Source: Aptenodytes patagonicus (lineage: Eukaryota; Chordata; Aves; Sphenisciformes; Spheniscidae). From it: a stretch of DNA of 64,000 nt. Of the stretch, positions 1 through 12,000 are shown piece by piece (within the stretch, counting starts at the first letter, position 1; every line of letters begins with the position of its first letter). Both the position numbers and the translations under genes were made by a program. The notes beneath the pieces are model-generated. The model searched no databases. It saw only the letters and a program-made list of their open reading frames with translations, and had not been told where the DNA came from. The stretch is taken from NCBI RefSeq assembly GCF_965638725.1, contig NC_134961.1, positions 1,550,001 to 1,614,000 of the forward strand, written 5' to 3'.

Positions 1-905
1 GGCATCGGTGCGGTGCTGGGTTGCTTCAAGGAGCTGTAAACCACCTCTGAACAGCTCGGAGCTCTGGAAGGACGGATCTTTGGGCAGCGCTGGAGCACTT
101 GAATTGCTCAAATAGCTCTCGGGCTCCTCAAACCAGCCCTAAAAGGCACCAAGATGCTAAAACTGCTTGGAGTGGCTCGAAGTAGCTCTTAAAGTCCTCT
201 AAACTCTTCTAAAACTCCTTGAAATAGCTCAAAATGGATCATAAAAAAGATCTTGTAGCAGCTCTGAAGCACTCTAAGCCTCTTCTGCGTGGCTGTGAAA
301 CGCCTCGAGTGCTCTAACGCCCTCCGAAAGGCCCCTGAAATTCCTCCGGACCTTTCTGATGTACCTCTCAACAGCATTAAAACTTTTCGGTAACGTCTCT
401 AAACTTCTCCGAACAGTTCAAAACCCCCCTAAACCCCCTCCGAACGACACCGAAGAGGCGTAAGCAACCCTGAAACAGCTCCATGCTGCTCCAAAGCTGC
501 TCTAAAACTCATCAAAAAATATTTGTAGCTGCTCGGAAGTACTCAAGTTCTTCTGCACGTCCTCTGAAAAGGTCTCTAAATGTCTTGAAACCTCTCCAGC
601 CTCTTCGAAGCTGCTCCAGAAAAGCCCCAAAGCTCTGAAGATCTCCACGTCCTTCAGAACAGCTCTGGAGCTGCTCCGAACTGCTCTTCCACAGCACGGC
701 AGGGGCTTGGCACCGTGCTAGCGAGCCTCTGAGCAGCTGCTGGCGGCTCCGAGTTATTATTCATTATAAAAAGTTAAATGCATTTAAATAAATATATTTG
801 CAGTAGGGTTAGAGATTTGTGGAGCTTTCGTAGCTCCAAAACTCCTCGGGGAAGCTGCGCTGTTTCTGAAACGCTGCCCTAAACGCCGCTGAAGAGCTCC
901 AGCTT
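1..905. repeat. Degenerate tandem array, unit about 11 bp (GCTCTGAAACT-like)
   Basis: Nearly the whole stretch can be cut into 9-11 bp pieces of the form (G)CTCYNAAAYN, for example AGCTCTTAAAG, TCCTCTAAACT, CTTCTAAAACT, CCTTGAAATAG at about 191-234. There are some tens of pieces between 1 and about 700, an AT-rich interruption at about 720-815, and more copies at about 820-905. The array begins before the left edge. It has no coding potential beyond short low-complexity frames. I do not recognise a named satellite family. Confidence 0.7.
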
Positions 906-2370
906 CTCCCTTCGTTACGGTGGGACGCTCTGGTCACGAACGGGGGAAACCAGCAGGCGCCGAACACGGGTCGGACCCCGGTCACGGTGCCCGGAGTGCC
1001 AGCCCGGGGTGCGCCCGCGGGGTCAGGCCGCGCTGCTCCTGCCTCCCCTGCCCACTCTCCCCTTTTTTGGGTCAGGCCAGCTTGGCTGGCCAAGGCGGTG
1101 CCATAATCACCCCCGACTTCATTGAATACGACAGTGCCGGAGCCCGGCAGCTCCGGATCTGGCTCGGCCGTGCACGGCACCTGCCTGGCATGTGGCCCCG
1201 GTGCCTCCCCGCTGCTCTCGGCCTCGGCAGGACCGTGGTGCTCAGTGCTTGCAGCCCCTGGGTGCTCTGCCGGCACAGGCAGGGTGTTGGGGGCAGGCAG
1301 GGTTGCCACGAGCACCCAGCCCAGCTCCCTGCCACCCAGCTCGGTGGGCTTGTCACTGCGCCGGCATGAGCCGCAAAAGGACAAAGCTGCGGGGAAAGCA
1401 GAGCCGCTCTTTCCCAACTCGCCCTGGATCCGGCCCTTGCCCAGTGTGACCCCTGCCCCAGCCCCCCCTGCACCCAAAAAGCCGTGGGGCAGCTGGTGGG
1501 AGCCCATCCAGCCCCTTCCCCAGGGAGCCAGCGGGCACCTTCAAACGCCCCCAAAACCTGGCCGTGACCAGGGCCACCGCGGCCATGTCCCGCATCCCCC
1601 AGCAAGGACACCACAGCGGGGCCAGATCCGGCAGGACGCCGCGGGGCCGGGGCCCGGCTGCGCCCCCAGCCCAGGCCCAGCGCAGGAATGTGCTCCAGCC
1701 GCCGGGTGTTTACTCGCGGCCGGGCGGCTGGAGGGTGGTGAAGAGCGGAGCTTGCGCTGCGGGACCCCTGTTTGGAGAAGGGATTTCCAGCTCCTTCCCC
1801 TTCCACATCTGCTGCCGATCCCGGGATGGGGCTGGGATGGGGTTAACCCTTGGCAGCCGGGGTGGGAGGGGGATGGATGATGCCCCCCCCACCCTGAGCA
1901 TCCCGTAGGGCTAAGGGTGGCGGCTCCGGTGCAGACCCTCACCCTGGGGTGCTGCCTGCATCACCCCGTGGGACTTGCTGTGGGCAGGACCACCCGGGAT
2001 GCTCACGGGGAGCACGGTCCCCTGCGGCTGGTCCCCAGGGATGCTCCAAGAGCTCAGGCATGGCCCACAACCCCTGGCAGGGGCAGCCACACCAGAGGAT
2101 GATAACACCCCAGCAAACACCCCACACCCAGCCAGGAGGCAACGGCAGGCAGCCCTGCCTGCACCAGCGCCTATTTCCCTCTTGCTCCGAGCTGGAAATC
2201 CCTGGGGGAGCAAGGACCTGCGGTGTACAGCCTGCGTGGGACCCAGCAGCCTGGCCAGGACCCCCCGGCCTGCCTAGGACCCCCCAGCTACGGTGGGGGC
2301 ACAGGGAGCACCCACAGCGAGCAGGACCAAGGCGGCTGCCGGCTGCACCCCTGGAAGGGGGAGTGCCGGG
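906..2370. other. GC-rich intergenic stretch, no gene recognised
   Basis: Several long open frames exist on both strands, but they overlap each other, are rich in Pro, Gly, Ala and Arg, and match no family I recognise. Stops are rare here simply because the sequence is very GC-rich. It may hold distal promoter or untranslated sequence of the downstream septin gene. I see nothing else. Confidence 0.5.
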
Positions 2371-3029
2371 GGGGGGGGGGCAGGCAGGCGAGCCCCCTCG
2401 CTTGTCCCCCTGCGCAGGGGCCGTGGGGTCCCCAGCTCCGGCCGTCGCTGCCAGCCTCTGCAGGGGTGCCTGGGCGGGGGGGGGGGGCAGCCTCCCCCAC
2501 GGCCCGGGGGTGTCCCCGGCCGGCGCAGAGGCGAGGGGCACCCCAGTGCCCTGGGGCCGGCGGGGACCCGGCCTGGTGGGATGGGGCCGGGGGCAGAGGG
2601 GCCCGTGGGCTGGGGCCGGTGCCGAGGGGGCCAGCGGAGCCCGCGGGAGGGGGCTGGCGGCGGGGCCGGCGGAGCTCCGGGGGCCGGGCCCGGGGAGCCG
2701 GGGGGGGGGGGGTCCGGCCGGGGCGGGGGCGGGGGCGCGGGCAGCACCTCCCCTCTCCCCTCTCCCCTCCCTCCTTCCCTCCCTCCCCTCCCCCCGCGCC
2801 GGTCCCCTCCTCCTTCCCCTCCCCGCCGAGGGCAGCCGGCGCCGTCCCGTCCCGTCCCGGGGCTCGGCGGGCTGAGCCGCGGCTCCGCTCCGCTCCGCTC
2901 CGCCCGGCGCTGCCGCCGCCTCCCCATGCGGGTGCCCCGGGTGGGCGGCAGCCGCCGGCCCCCCCCGCCCCGGCATGGCCCGGCTCTCCGTCAAGGAGCA
3001 CCTGGACGGGATCCTCTCCGACTTCGAAG
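2371..3029 (+). promoter_or_regulatory. SEPTIN12: CpG-island promoter and first exon region of SEPTIN12
   Basis: Dense CpG with G-runs, CT-rich tracts (2746-2820) and GGCGGG-type Sp1 boxes precede the first coding exon. The initiator ATG at 2975 lies in the context GGCATGG. There is no TATA box. That this is the promoter is inferred from position and composition, and the transcription start cannot be fixed from sequence alone. Confidence 0.5.
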
Positions 3030-6000
3030 GTGCGGCCGGGGCTGCGAGACCCCCCCCCCGCGGGTGACCCCCACTCGAGGCTGGGTATCAGCGGGGGGAG
3101 ATGCCCCCCGGGAGCTGGGTATGGGGGGGGGGGGGATGCTGCTGGGGTTGGGCGTCTTGGGGGGGACGGGATGCGCCCCGAGAGCTGAGCATCGTGGGGG
3201 GCTGCGCTTCCCCCCCCCCCCCCCCCCCCCGGGGGCTGGGTAGCGTGTGGGGGAGATGCCCCCCCGGGGGCTGCGCATCGTGGGGGCGATGGCCCACGGG
3301 GGCTGCGCGCCGTGGGGGGCCGCGCATCGGGAGGGGGCTGGGATGCCCCCCGGGGACTGGGTATCGTGGGGGCCTGCTCTCCCCCCCCCCCCCCCCCCGG
3401 GGGCTGCGCATGGTGGGGTGCGCCCCGCGGGGCGCGCTCGTTGGGTTGTGCCCGACGGGGCGCACCCTCAGGGGGAGCCTGCCGGGGTGCGCCCGCGGGG
3501 GGGGGCGTGGGTGCACTCGGGGGGGGGGGTGCGCCCGTGGGGTGGGGGGGGGACGGGGGGGGGAACCGCAAAGCGCTCCAGGGAGGCTGGGAGGTGCGTG
3601 CCTGCACTTCCCCCCCGTGTTCGCGCGTGTGCGCACTCCCCGCGTGTGCGTGCTCCGACCCGCGGCTGCGCTCCCCCCCCCCCTCCCCGCCGCCCGGGCG
3701 GGCCGGGGGCTGCGGGGGGGGGCCGGGAGCCGCGTCCCCCCGCCCCCCCCCCCGGGGGCGGCCCGGCCGCGGGAGGCAGCGGGACGGGTTTGTCTTTCTC
3801 TCGCCCGCGATTATCCCCGGCCGCTTCCCGGAGGCCGCGGCGGGAGGGGCCGGGGCCGGGGCCGGGGCCGGGGCCGGGGCCGGGCGGGGAGGGGCGGGCG
3901 GCGAAACCCGACCCCGGGGCTGCTGCTGCCCTCGCCGGGGAGGAATGTATGCACCTACCCTGGGCACCTTAACCCCGCCACTGCCGGGCCGCCCCCACCC
4001 CCTGCCACCCCCTCCAATCCCTTCCACCCCACCCCCCCACCCCCCGCCATCCCCCCCCCACAACCCCTCATCCTCCCTAAACCCCCTGCCACCCCCCCAC
4101 CTGGCCCGGCATCCCCCCGCTGCTGCCCCCCCCCCCATCTGCCCATCACTCCAGACACGGTTTGGGGCAGCCAAAGCCATGGGTGAGGACATGACCTGTA
4201 ACCAGGGGCAGGTTTGGGGTGAAAGGAGGCATTTTGGCGTGCCCCCGGTGGGGCCAAAGCAGTGAGATGGGTGTGGGGAGGGGGATGCCATCCCCGTGTC
4301 CCCATGGCCCCCGGCACCTTGGCCAGCTGGAGAGGGGCAGGACCGGCTGGAGAAATAACCTGCCTGGTGGAGAACTGTTATTAGCAGCGCCCGTGCCCTG
4401 GCCCCTGACCCCTGCCCAGCCCCGGGCACAAAGGTGAGCTGGGGGGGGGGACGGGGACGGGACGCCCACCGCTCCGCTGCCCCCGGCGCTGATGGCCAAG
4501 CCGGGGCAGTGGCCGTGGGGCTGAGGAAGAGGAGGGCGAGGGCGGCCTCGTGCTGGCGGGTGCTGTGCCGGGGCAGGCTGGTGCACGTGCTGGGATGAAG
4601 GGGCGCAGCGTGGGCCGCCCCCCCCAGCCTCCTCGCCGGAGGCAGCCACCCGCCGCTTGGCAGCGGGGCGCGGCAGAGGCGAGGAAGGCTGCCTGGCGGG
4701 GGCCTGGCCCCCCCCGCGCTCTCTTGGGGGCCGGGGAACCAGCTGCCGGCACCAAACGGTGCCGCTTCGGCAGAGCTGGCAGGAGCACGGCTCCCCAGGG
4801 GCCCCGTGCTGCAGTGGGAGGGAGGGAGGGAGGGAGGGGGCGGCCGCCCAGTGAAGGTGCTTCCTGCCCGTGGGGGCTTCGCGGGGGTCCCGGGCTGCTC
4901 AGACCTGCCGCGGCGGTGCCTGGCCGGGCCATGGTGCCCAGGAGGAGAGGGCCAAGCACCCGGCGGCTGCTCCGGCAGGAAGCTTTGCACTGGAGCTGGG
5001 CGCCGCGATGCCCACGGGGCGGTAGGGGGGAGGTCCATGTGGGGGGCACGTTCGCACCACCAGCAGCCCCAGAGCTGTGGCGTGGGCTCGTAGTTGCCGT
5101 CGGTGCTGCAAAGCCGCGTGGGAGGCATGGCTGCAGCCTCCCGCAGGAACTGTAACGTTACTGCTGCATGTAGCGATAGCTGTGGCCTGCCTCGCCATCA
5201 GTAGGCTTCAGGGTTAATGCCCTGTAAAGGGGCAGGAATCCTTCCCAGCATGGCTGTTTGGCTGGATAGAGGGGGAGAGGGTCAGAGGGTCTGGCGGGGG
5301 ATCCGGTTACTCGGGGCCGGATCCCTTACAGGGGGAATAAAGCGGGCAGTGTGCTGCATGGGGAGCTGGCGGCACCGGCCGGCCGGGCGCAGATAAACCA
5401 CGGGGAACAATGCGGCAGGGCCATGGGGCTGCTGGTGCTGAGCTGGTTTCCCATGCGGGACGGGCTCACAAACGGCCCTTTGGCACCCGGCTGCGCGCGG
5501 GGAGCACCTCCGGGTGCTGGCACAGTGTGGCACGGCACGGCTGGGGGTCCGTGCACAGGGGTGGCAGTGGGGTCGGCTGAGGAGGGGGCAGAGCCCGGCG
5601 GGTGCCCGGCTGGGGGTGCCATCAGGTGCCGCTCTCATGCCACCATCCCTCTCTCTCTCTCTGTCCCCAGCGCTCAAGAAGTCATTTGAGGCGGAGGATG
5701 GGGACGAGGCGCCTGGCTCCCCACCGGTGTCCCTGCTGCCCTCGGGCACCGGCGAGTGCCGCCGGCCGCTGCAGCCTGGCCACCCACCCCGCTCGGGCAC
5801 TGCCACCGGCCCCAGCCCAGCTCCCAGCCCCGTGCTGCGCAGCCGGCTCAGCACCAGCCTCTCCGCCAGCCGAGCCAGCAGCACCGCCGTCACCGGCATT
5901 GCCCGTGTTGCCTCCTTCCAGACCCGCCAGGGCTTTGCCACGGGGCCGGGCAGTGATGGCGAGAGCCTCCGCAGTTCGTCCTCCAGCCTGGAGAGCCCCG

Positions 6001-9000
6001 CGCCCCCCCAGCCACCAGGCACCCCCCTGGCTACCGGCCCCAGCCTGAAGAAGGTGCCGTCCCACGGCAGCGTCTTCCCGGCAGAGCTGGAGCATCCCCT
6101 CCGTGGGGCCGCCGCCAGCCACGGCTCGCTGCCGGCGCTGGACCTGCACATCGCCGAGGAGCCAGGGATGGGGACTCCCCTGCCGGACCCCCCCCCATGG
6201 GGCACCCGGAGCCCTGCAACCCAGCCCCGCACCCACCAGCCTTCGTCCTCCTCCTCCTCACCGGCCCCATACGATGGCACTGGGGTGGCCCCAGGGCTGC
6301 CCATGCTCCCCGAGGGGCCGGCGGGGCGGCTGCCGGGCGGGTGGGACGTGGCCCCCTGTGCACTGCCACGGCCGCAGCTGAGGGTCAGCCTCAGCGCCAG
6401 CCCCGGCCCGGCCCGCCGGCCCCCGCCGCTCCCCCGGGGCCAGGGGGAGGCAGCCCAGGCCCCCGCTGCCCCTTCCCCAGGGAGGGCTGAGGGGCTGCCG
6501 CCGGCCCCTCAAGCTGCCCCCTTTAAGCTGGTGTCCCAGCCGCAGACGGTGCAAGTGAGCTCCCAGCCCGCCTTCCTTGGGGGGCTGGTGCTGGTGCCGG
6601 CCCTGGGGACCCCGGCAGCGCCTGGTGGAGCTGGGGCGAACCCCTCCAGCGCCGGGCTGGTGGGGCCACGGGGACCCTGCGTGGCGGCTCCCGACGAGGC
6701 TGCAGACGGCGGCTGGGCTGCGGTGACGCCAGAGCACGGTAGGACTTGCTCCTGTTCCCTCTCTCCTCTCCCTACCGGGACCCCCACGCTGGGTGCGGTG
6801 TTGCCAAAACCTCCCAGTGAGCCCTGCTGCCTCCAGCCGCCCCGGCGCTGCCAGCACCAGGGAGGGTGTTGATGCAGGGCCGTGGTGACGCTGGGGACAA
6901 CACAGCCGGGATGACCCCCGCCGGCGCCCTCCTCCCCACCGGTGCCAGGGGGCTGCAGGGCGCATTGGATGCCGCCCGGCGCGGCGTGGCGCATAATGGC
7001 AGGGGGGGGCCGCACAGTGCAGAGCCGAGCATGGCGCTGGCAGGGCTCCCGTCCCACCCGGCCCCCAGGTGCCTGGCGAGCTTCCCGCGCCGCCCCAGCG
7101 CTAATCGTTTTCCCCGGCGCGGGGAGACAGGTCAGGACACATGTGCCCCATCGGCGGCAGCCGAGCACTGGGGCCCCGCGCGTGCCGGCTATCGCCACAA
7201 TCTTGTCCCGTGTCCAGCACTTTCTTCCCCTCTCATCCCTCCTTGCTTGGCTTGGGGACGGATCCTGTTCCTCCCTTCCCGTGGGGGCGGAGGAGGTGGC
7301 GGGGGGCCAAGGTGCGTTCAGGCGTGCTCGGCGCGTGCCTTGTGCCGGGGGGAGGACACGGGGCTCCCGGCACAGCTGTGCCCCTGGCTCCCACCATGCT
7401 GGCATGGGCACCGCCGAGCCTGTGCCTGTCCCCAGGCATGGGGCAGGGGTCCCCCAGTGTCCCCCCTTCCTGGCGGCTGCTCCGGGGAAGGCTGGAGGGC
7501 GCGGGGGTGGCCGGGAGACGGTCACCGCCGCCTGTGCTCCCTGTTTAGGTGCTTGGGGCTCGCTGCCCGTCTCGCTGGGGTGTCATGAGAGCCGCCGTCG
7601 CCGGGCTCTAAGTACTGACGCCGGTGAAGGCATCCATACATCTGCTCCGGGCTGGGGTGAATCATCCCCCAGCAATGCCAGTGGCCGCACTGCCCAGCCA
7701 GCCCGGCTGCCCCGCCAACCCGCCGCTGCCTGCAGCGCTGGCCGGGGCGGAGGGGACGGTGCTCGGGGCCAAGCTGGGGTGATGGGGACACGGGGGGACA
7801 GTGCTCGGGGGTGAGCCAGGGTGATGGGGACATGGGGGGACGGTGCTCGGGACCAAGGTGGGGTTTGGCAGGGTGGCTGAGTGTGGTGTGCCAAGGCTGC
7901 GGAGCAGGGTGCAAGCCGGCAGGCAGCGCGTGGGCACCGGCTGCCCTGCAGACGGCAAGGGACCGGCGGGCGCTGCTCGGGCACAGCGGTTTCTGTGCCA
8001 GGAAGAGGTGGGGATGCACCCGTTTCCTCTGTCCCGGGAGGCCACCATGGCCCCCAGCCGGTGGCAGCTGGGGGTGGCTGTGGGGCGTCGTGGCACGCTC
8101 AGTCCCACGCCCCGTGGGAGGAAGCGCCAAGCGAGCCGGCGGCCACCGTGTTTCACTTCCACACCAAGCGAGTGAGCGAGTGCCCCGGGTCGCCCACGCA
8201 GGGCCCCGGGAGAGGAGGAGGAGGAGGAGGAGGAGGAGGAGCGGAGGAGGAGCTGTGGGCTGCAGCTGCCTTCTCCGCCTTGCACCCCAGGAGCCATTTG
8301 GCCCCGGTGACCAGCTCTCAGCGGCGGCAGCAGCCCCGGCTCCGGCCGGCTCACCCAGGTAGGGATGGCCGGGGTGGCAGCGGGCAGGGTGGCGTGTAGG
8401 CAGGGGGGTGCTGCCGCCGGGGCAGGGTGAGCCCCCCTCGGTCCCCAGCAGGCAGGCGGTGCTGCAGGACACAGGGTTTCGCCTGATGGTTCACTTCTGC
8501 TTCTGCTCACCACCGGCACCCGGCGGCCCCCAGCCCCATGCCATGGCTCCCGCCCATGCCACAGCCAGCCGGACAGGCTGGCTCCGGGTCCGGCTGCAGA
8601 TGGGGTTTGTCACCACTGTCCCCTTGGGTCGTGTTCGGCGCTGGGAGGGGCACCGGCATTTCTGGATCATGCTCGGCCAGGCGAGTAGAGCCGCGGTGAG
8701 CTCCTCGCCGGTGTGGTGGGCACCGCTCCCTCCGCATCCCCCAAATCCTCATCCTTTTGCTGGAGGGGCCGGGTCCCTCATGCTCACCCACCCTCAAGCC
8801 TTTGGGACCCGGCACCATGCTCTCCCCATCTGGCTGTGCTTCCTGGCCAAGGTGATGTCCGGTTCGACACGGCGGCGAGCAGCCGGACCGGGAGCTCCTC
8901 TCCCAGCTCATCCTCTCCCAGCGCCCTCCACCCCCGCAGCGTTATTACAGGCTTCCCCGGGGAACCGGCCAACTAGCCCCACATCAGTAATTAAATCCAT

Positions 9001-12000
9001 GGAGGAGACCACAGACCCGGGATTACTTGTCCCTGCCTGGAAAATAAGAGCATCTTTAATGAGTCCTCGAACAGGTCTGGCTGCAGGAGCCATTAGCCCC
9101 GGAGGTGCGCGGTGATGCCGAAGAGATTCCACGTGGCTGCCTGGCTGCCGGCCATCGCCGATGGGTCTTTTTGGCAGCGAGGGCAGGGACATGGGGGGCT
9201 CCGGCCCCGCGGGGGAGGTGGTTGTGGGTGCAGCACCCAGCGCCGCCACGCGCCCTGCAGCTCTGCTTGCCGCCCCCTCTGGCTGTTTGTGTCTGCTCGG
9301 TGCTGCCGCCGGCACGGCACGGCACGAGGCGATGGGTGGCGGCCGAGCCCCCGCGTGGGTGCTGTGCCCCGGAGAGCGCCCTGGGGAGCTTGGGGGGGTG
9401 CAAGCACCACATCCTGCCTGCACCCTGCCTGCACGCTGCCTGCAGTGGCCAGCCACCCTGGGTAGTGCCAGGCAGTGGCTGCATCACTTGGTTCTGGATC
9501 TGTCCTGGCAACGGCCGGGGGCTGGCAGGGACTGGGGAGGCGGGTGTGCAGGGGGGCCAGTGTCCCCCAGGAGTGGTGGCGTGCCCAGGTGAGCATCGGG
9601 GGGGGGGGGGGAGGCCCCACCTCCCTGCCTGCCTGCGGAGCGCCCCGGCTCTGCTGCGGGCAGCACCCTGTGTGCCCTCGGCCCCCCCAGCCGGGTGGCA
9701 CCGCTGTTACCAGGAAGTCCCCAGCTGTTTCGCCACTTCCGAGGAACACCCGACCCGCGGGGTCGCGGGAGGAGCTGGGACACGTGGCGCTGCTGTCCCC
9801 AACCCCGCCACCTTCCCCGGCATTGCTGCTTGGCCGCGGTCCTGCCATCTCTCCGGCCAGGCGGTGGGTTTGCACCCACCGGCGGACACAGGGTGCTGGG
9901 TGCCCCGCCCCTCCCCCCCCCCCCCCCCCGCCGGGATGCTGTTGCCACGGCAACAGGTGTGTTGCGCTCCATCATCTGCTGGTACCCCGGGGTTGGCTCA
10001 GGCCTGACCCTGCCCACGTGTCCCGCGTCCCCAGGCTGCGTGGCACACAGCCGCGGCCTCGGCAGGGCAGCTCGGCTCCCTCAGCAGCCTCGGCCATCAG
10101 CAAGCTGCCGCTCGAGCCTCGCCAACGCCAAGAACCGGCTGGCACATATGTGCCAGGCGGGGAGGCTGCGGCGCGGGGGGACGCAGACGCCGTGGGGCAC
10201 TGCGGCAGCGGGGCGGGTGGCAGGGCCACCACCTCTCGCCTCGCCCACCACCTCTCACCTCGCCCCGCTGTGCCCGTGCCGCGGCTGGGCATGGGTGCTG
10301 CTCGGGGGGCACGGTGCAGGGCGGTGCCAGGGAGCCGGTGGGTGCCAGCAGGGATGGTACCCACAGCCGAGCGCTCCTCCTCCCCTTCGGTGCCAGCCCG
10401 GCCACCCACGGGGGTGATGGGTGCCATGGGGGATGGCGGGCATCCCTGTGCTGGGGTCCCCATCCGCACCAGCCTGGCTGGAAGCCAGCGGTACCGTGTG
10501 CCGGGTGGGCACAGCCGGGCGGGCGCCTTCCCCACCCCGCCGGGCAACCGGCAAACTCGGCGCGGGGGCTTGGCTGTGGCGGGGAGGGGGCTGCGGGGGG
10601 GGGGGGGGGGGAGGGAGGGAGGGATGTTGCCGTGCTGGTCGTGTGTGGGAGCGGCAGCCTCGCCGGAGCCGGGTTTGGTGCCAGCCGGGGGCTGGCGGAG
10701 GGGAGGGGGCCGGGCTGCGGCGCTGATGGGGCTGGGGACGCTGATGGCGCCTGGGGGACCGCCCCGACCGTAGCGGGGTGCTGAGCGAGGGCACCGCGGC
10801 ACCGAGGTAGGACCCAAACAATGGCCGTGCCGGGGAGGGGGAGGAGGAGGAGGAGGAGGAGGAAGAAAGGGCTCGGGGGCCCCCCAAGCTGCCGCACAAA
10901 GGGCTGGGGGGGGGGGGGGGGCGGGGCTCCAGTGGCCCCCCAGCTTGGGGCGCGCTCCGGGCATGGGTCCCCCGGGCAACCCCCGTCCCTGGGGCTGGGG
11001 GTTGCGCCGGTGCCTGTGCTGTCGTCGTCGTGTGTCCGTCCGTGTCCCGTCCCGTCTCCCCCCTCCCCCCGGGGCCGCGGGCGGGTGCCCCTCGCCCCGG
11101 CAGAAGCCGGTGCCCGGGTACGGGGCGGGAGTGGCGCGTCCTGCCCGGTGCCCGGGGCGGGGGTGCCGGCGGTGCCCGGTGCGACCACCTCGCAGAACAA
11201 GCGGTGACATCGCGGCGGGGGGGGGGGACGGGGGGGGACGGGCAGAGCTGCCCGGTGGCACGGCCGCTCCGAGGATGCCGCTACGGCACCTCCCCCGTAC
11301 CCCCCCTTCGCCGGGGGGGTGGGGGGGGTGGGGGGCGGCGTGCCCCGTTGCCATGCCGAGCCTCACCGGCCGCCAGGAATGCGCCGGGGCTGCGTGCCCG
11401 CCGGGGCGGCTGCTGCTGGGGCAACGGTGCCGGCGGAGGGGTGGGCACCGGGGGATGGGGGGGGGGGGGGGGGGGGGGTCCGGGCTCACCCGCCTTTACC
11501 CACCCGTGCAGGGAGCAGCCTGGAGCCCGAGGAGCGCAGCATGGAGCCGCCGGCCGTGCCGGAAGAGGAGATGCCCCTCACCGTGGCGTCCGGCCCAGCG
11601 GGTTGCCAGCTCTTCGGTTACGTGGGAATCGAAGCCGTGCTCGACCAGATGAAAATCAAAACCATGAAGACGGGCTTCGAGTTCAACATCATGGTTGTGG
11701 GTGAGCGCCGCCCGCGGGGTTTGCTCCTGGTTGGGGCGGGAATCCCGGCTCCAATGCCGCCGTGCCGGGGTAGATCATGCTTTTAAGGGATTTTAGGGGA
11801 TTTAAGCAGCGATAAATTGAAGAGGAGCAACATCCCGTACCCAATAATACAGCGATGCTGACAGGCGAGCTCATCCCAACCTCCGGGATGCTCCTGAATG
11901 GGTACTGAGGTGTTATCGCCTTGGGGAATAAATTTATTGGGGGGATAAACCAGAGCTATCCCAACCTCTGGGATGCTCCCAAATGGATGCTGAGGTGTTA

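Noticed and set aside
2288-5128. A 946-codon open frame on the minus strand
   Set aside because: It is Pro/Gly/Ala/Arg-rich low-complexity sequence running through poly-G and minisatellite DNA, antisense to SEPTIN12 exon 1 and intron 1. Stops are rare here because of GC content, and no domain is visible.
9972-11489. A 505-codon open frame on the minus strand
   Set aside because: Same cause: proline-rich frame across GC-rich intron and homopolymers, no family resemblance.
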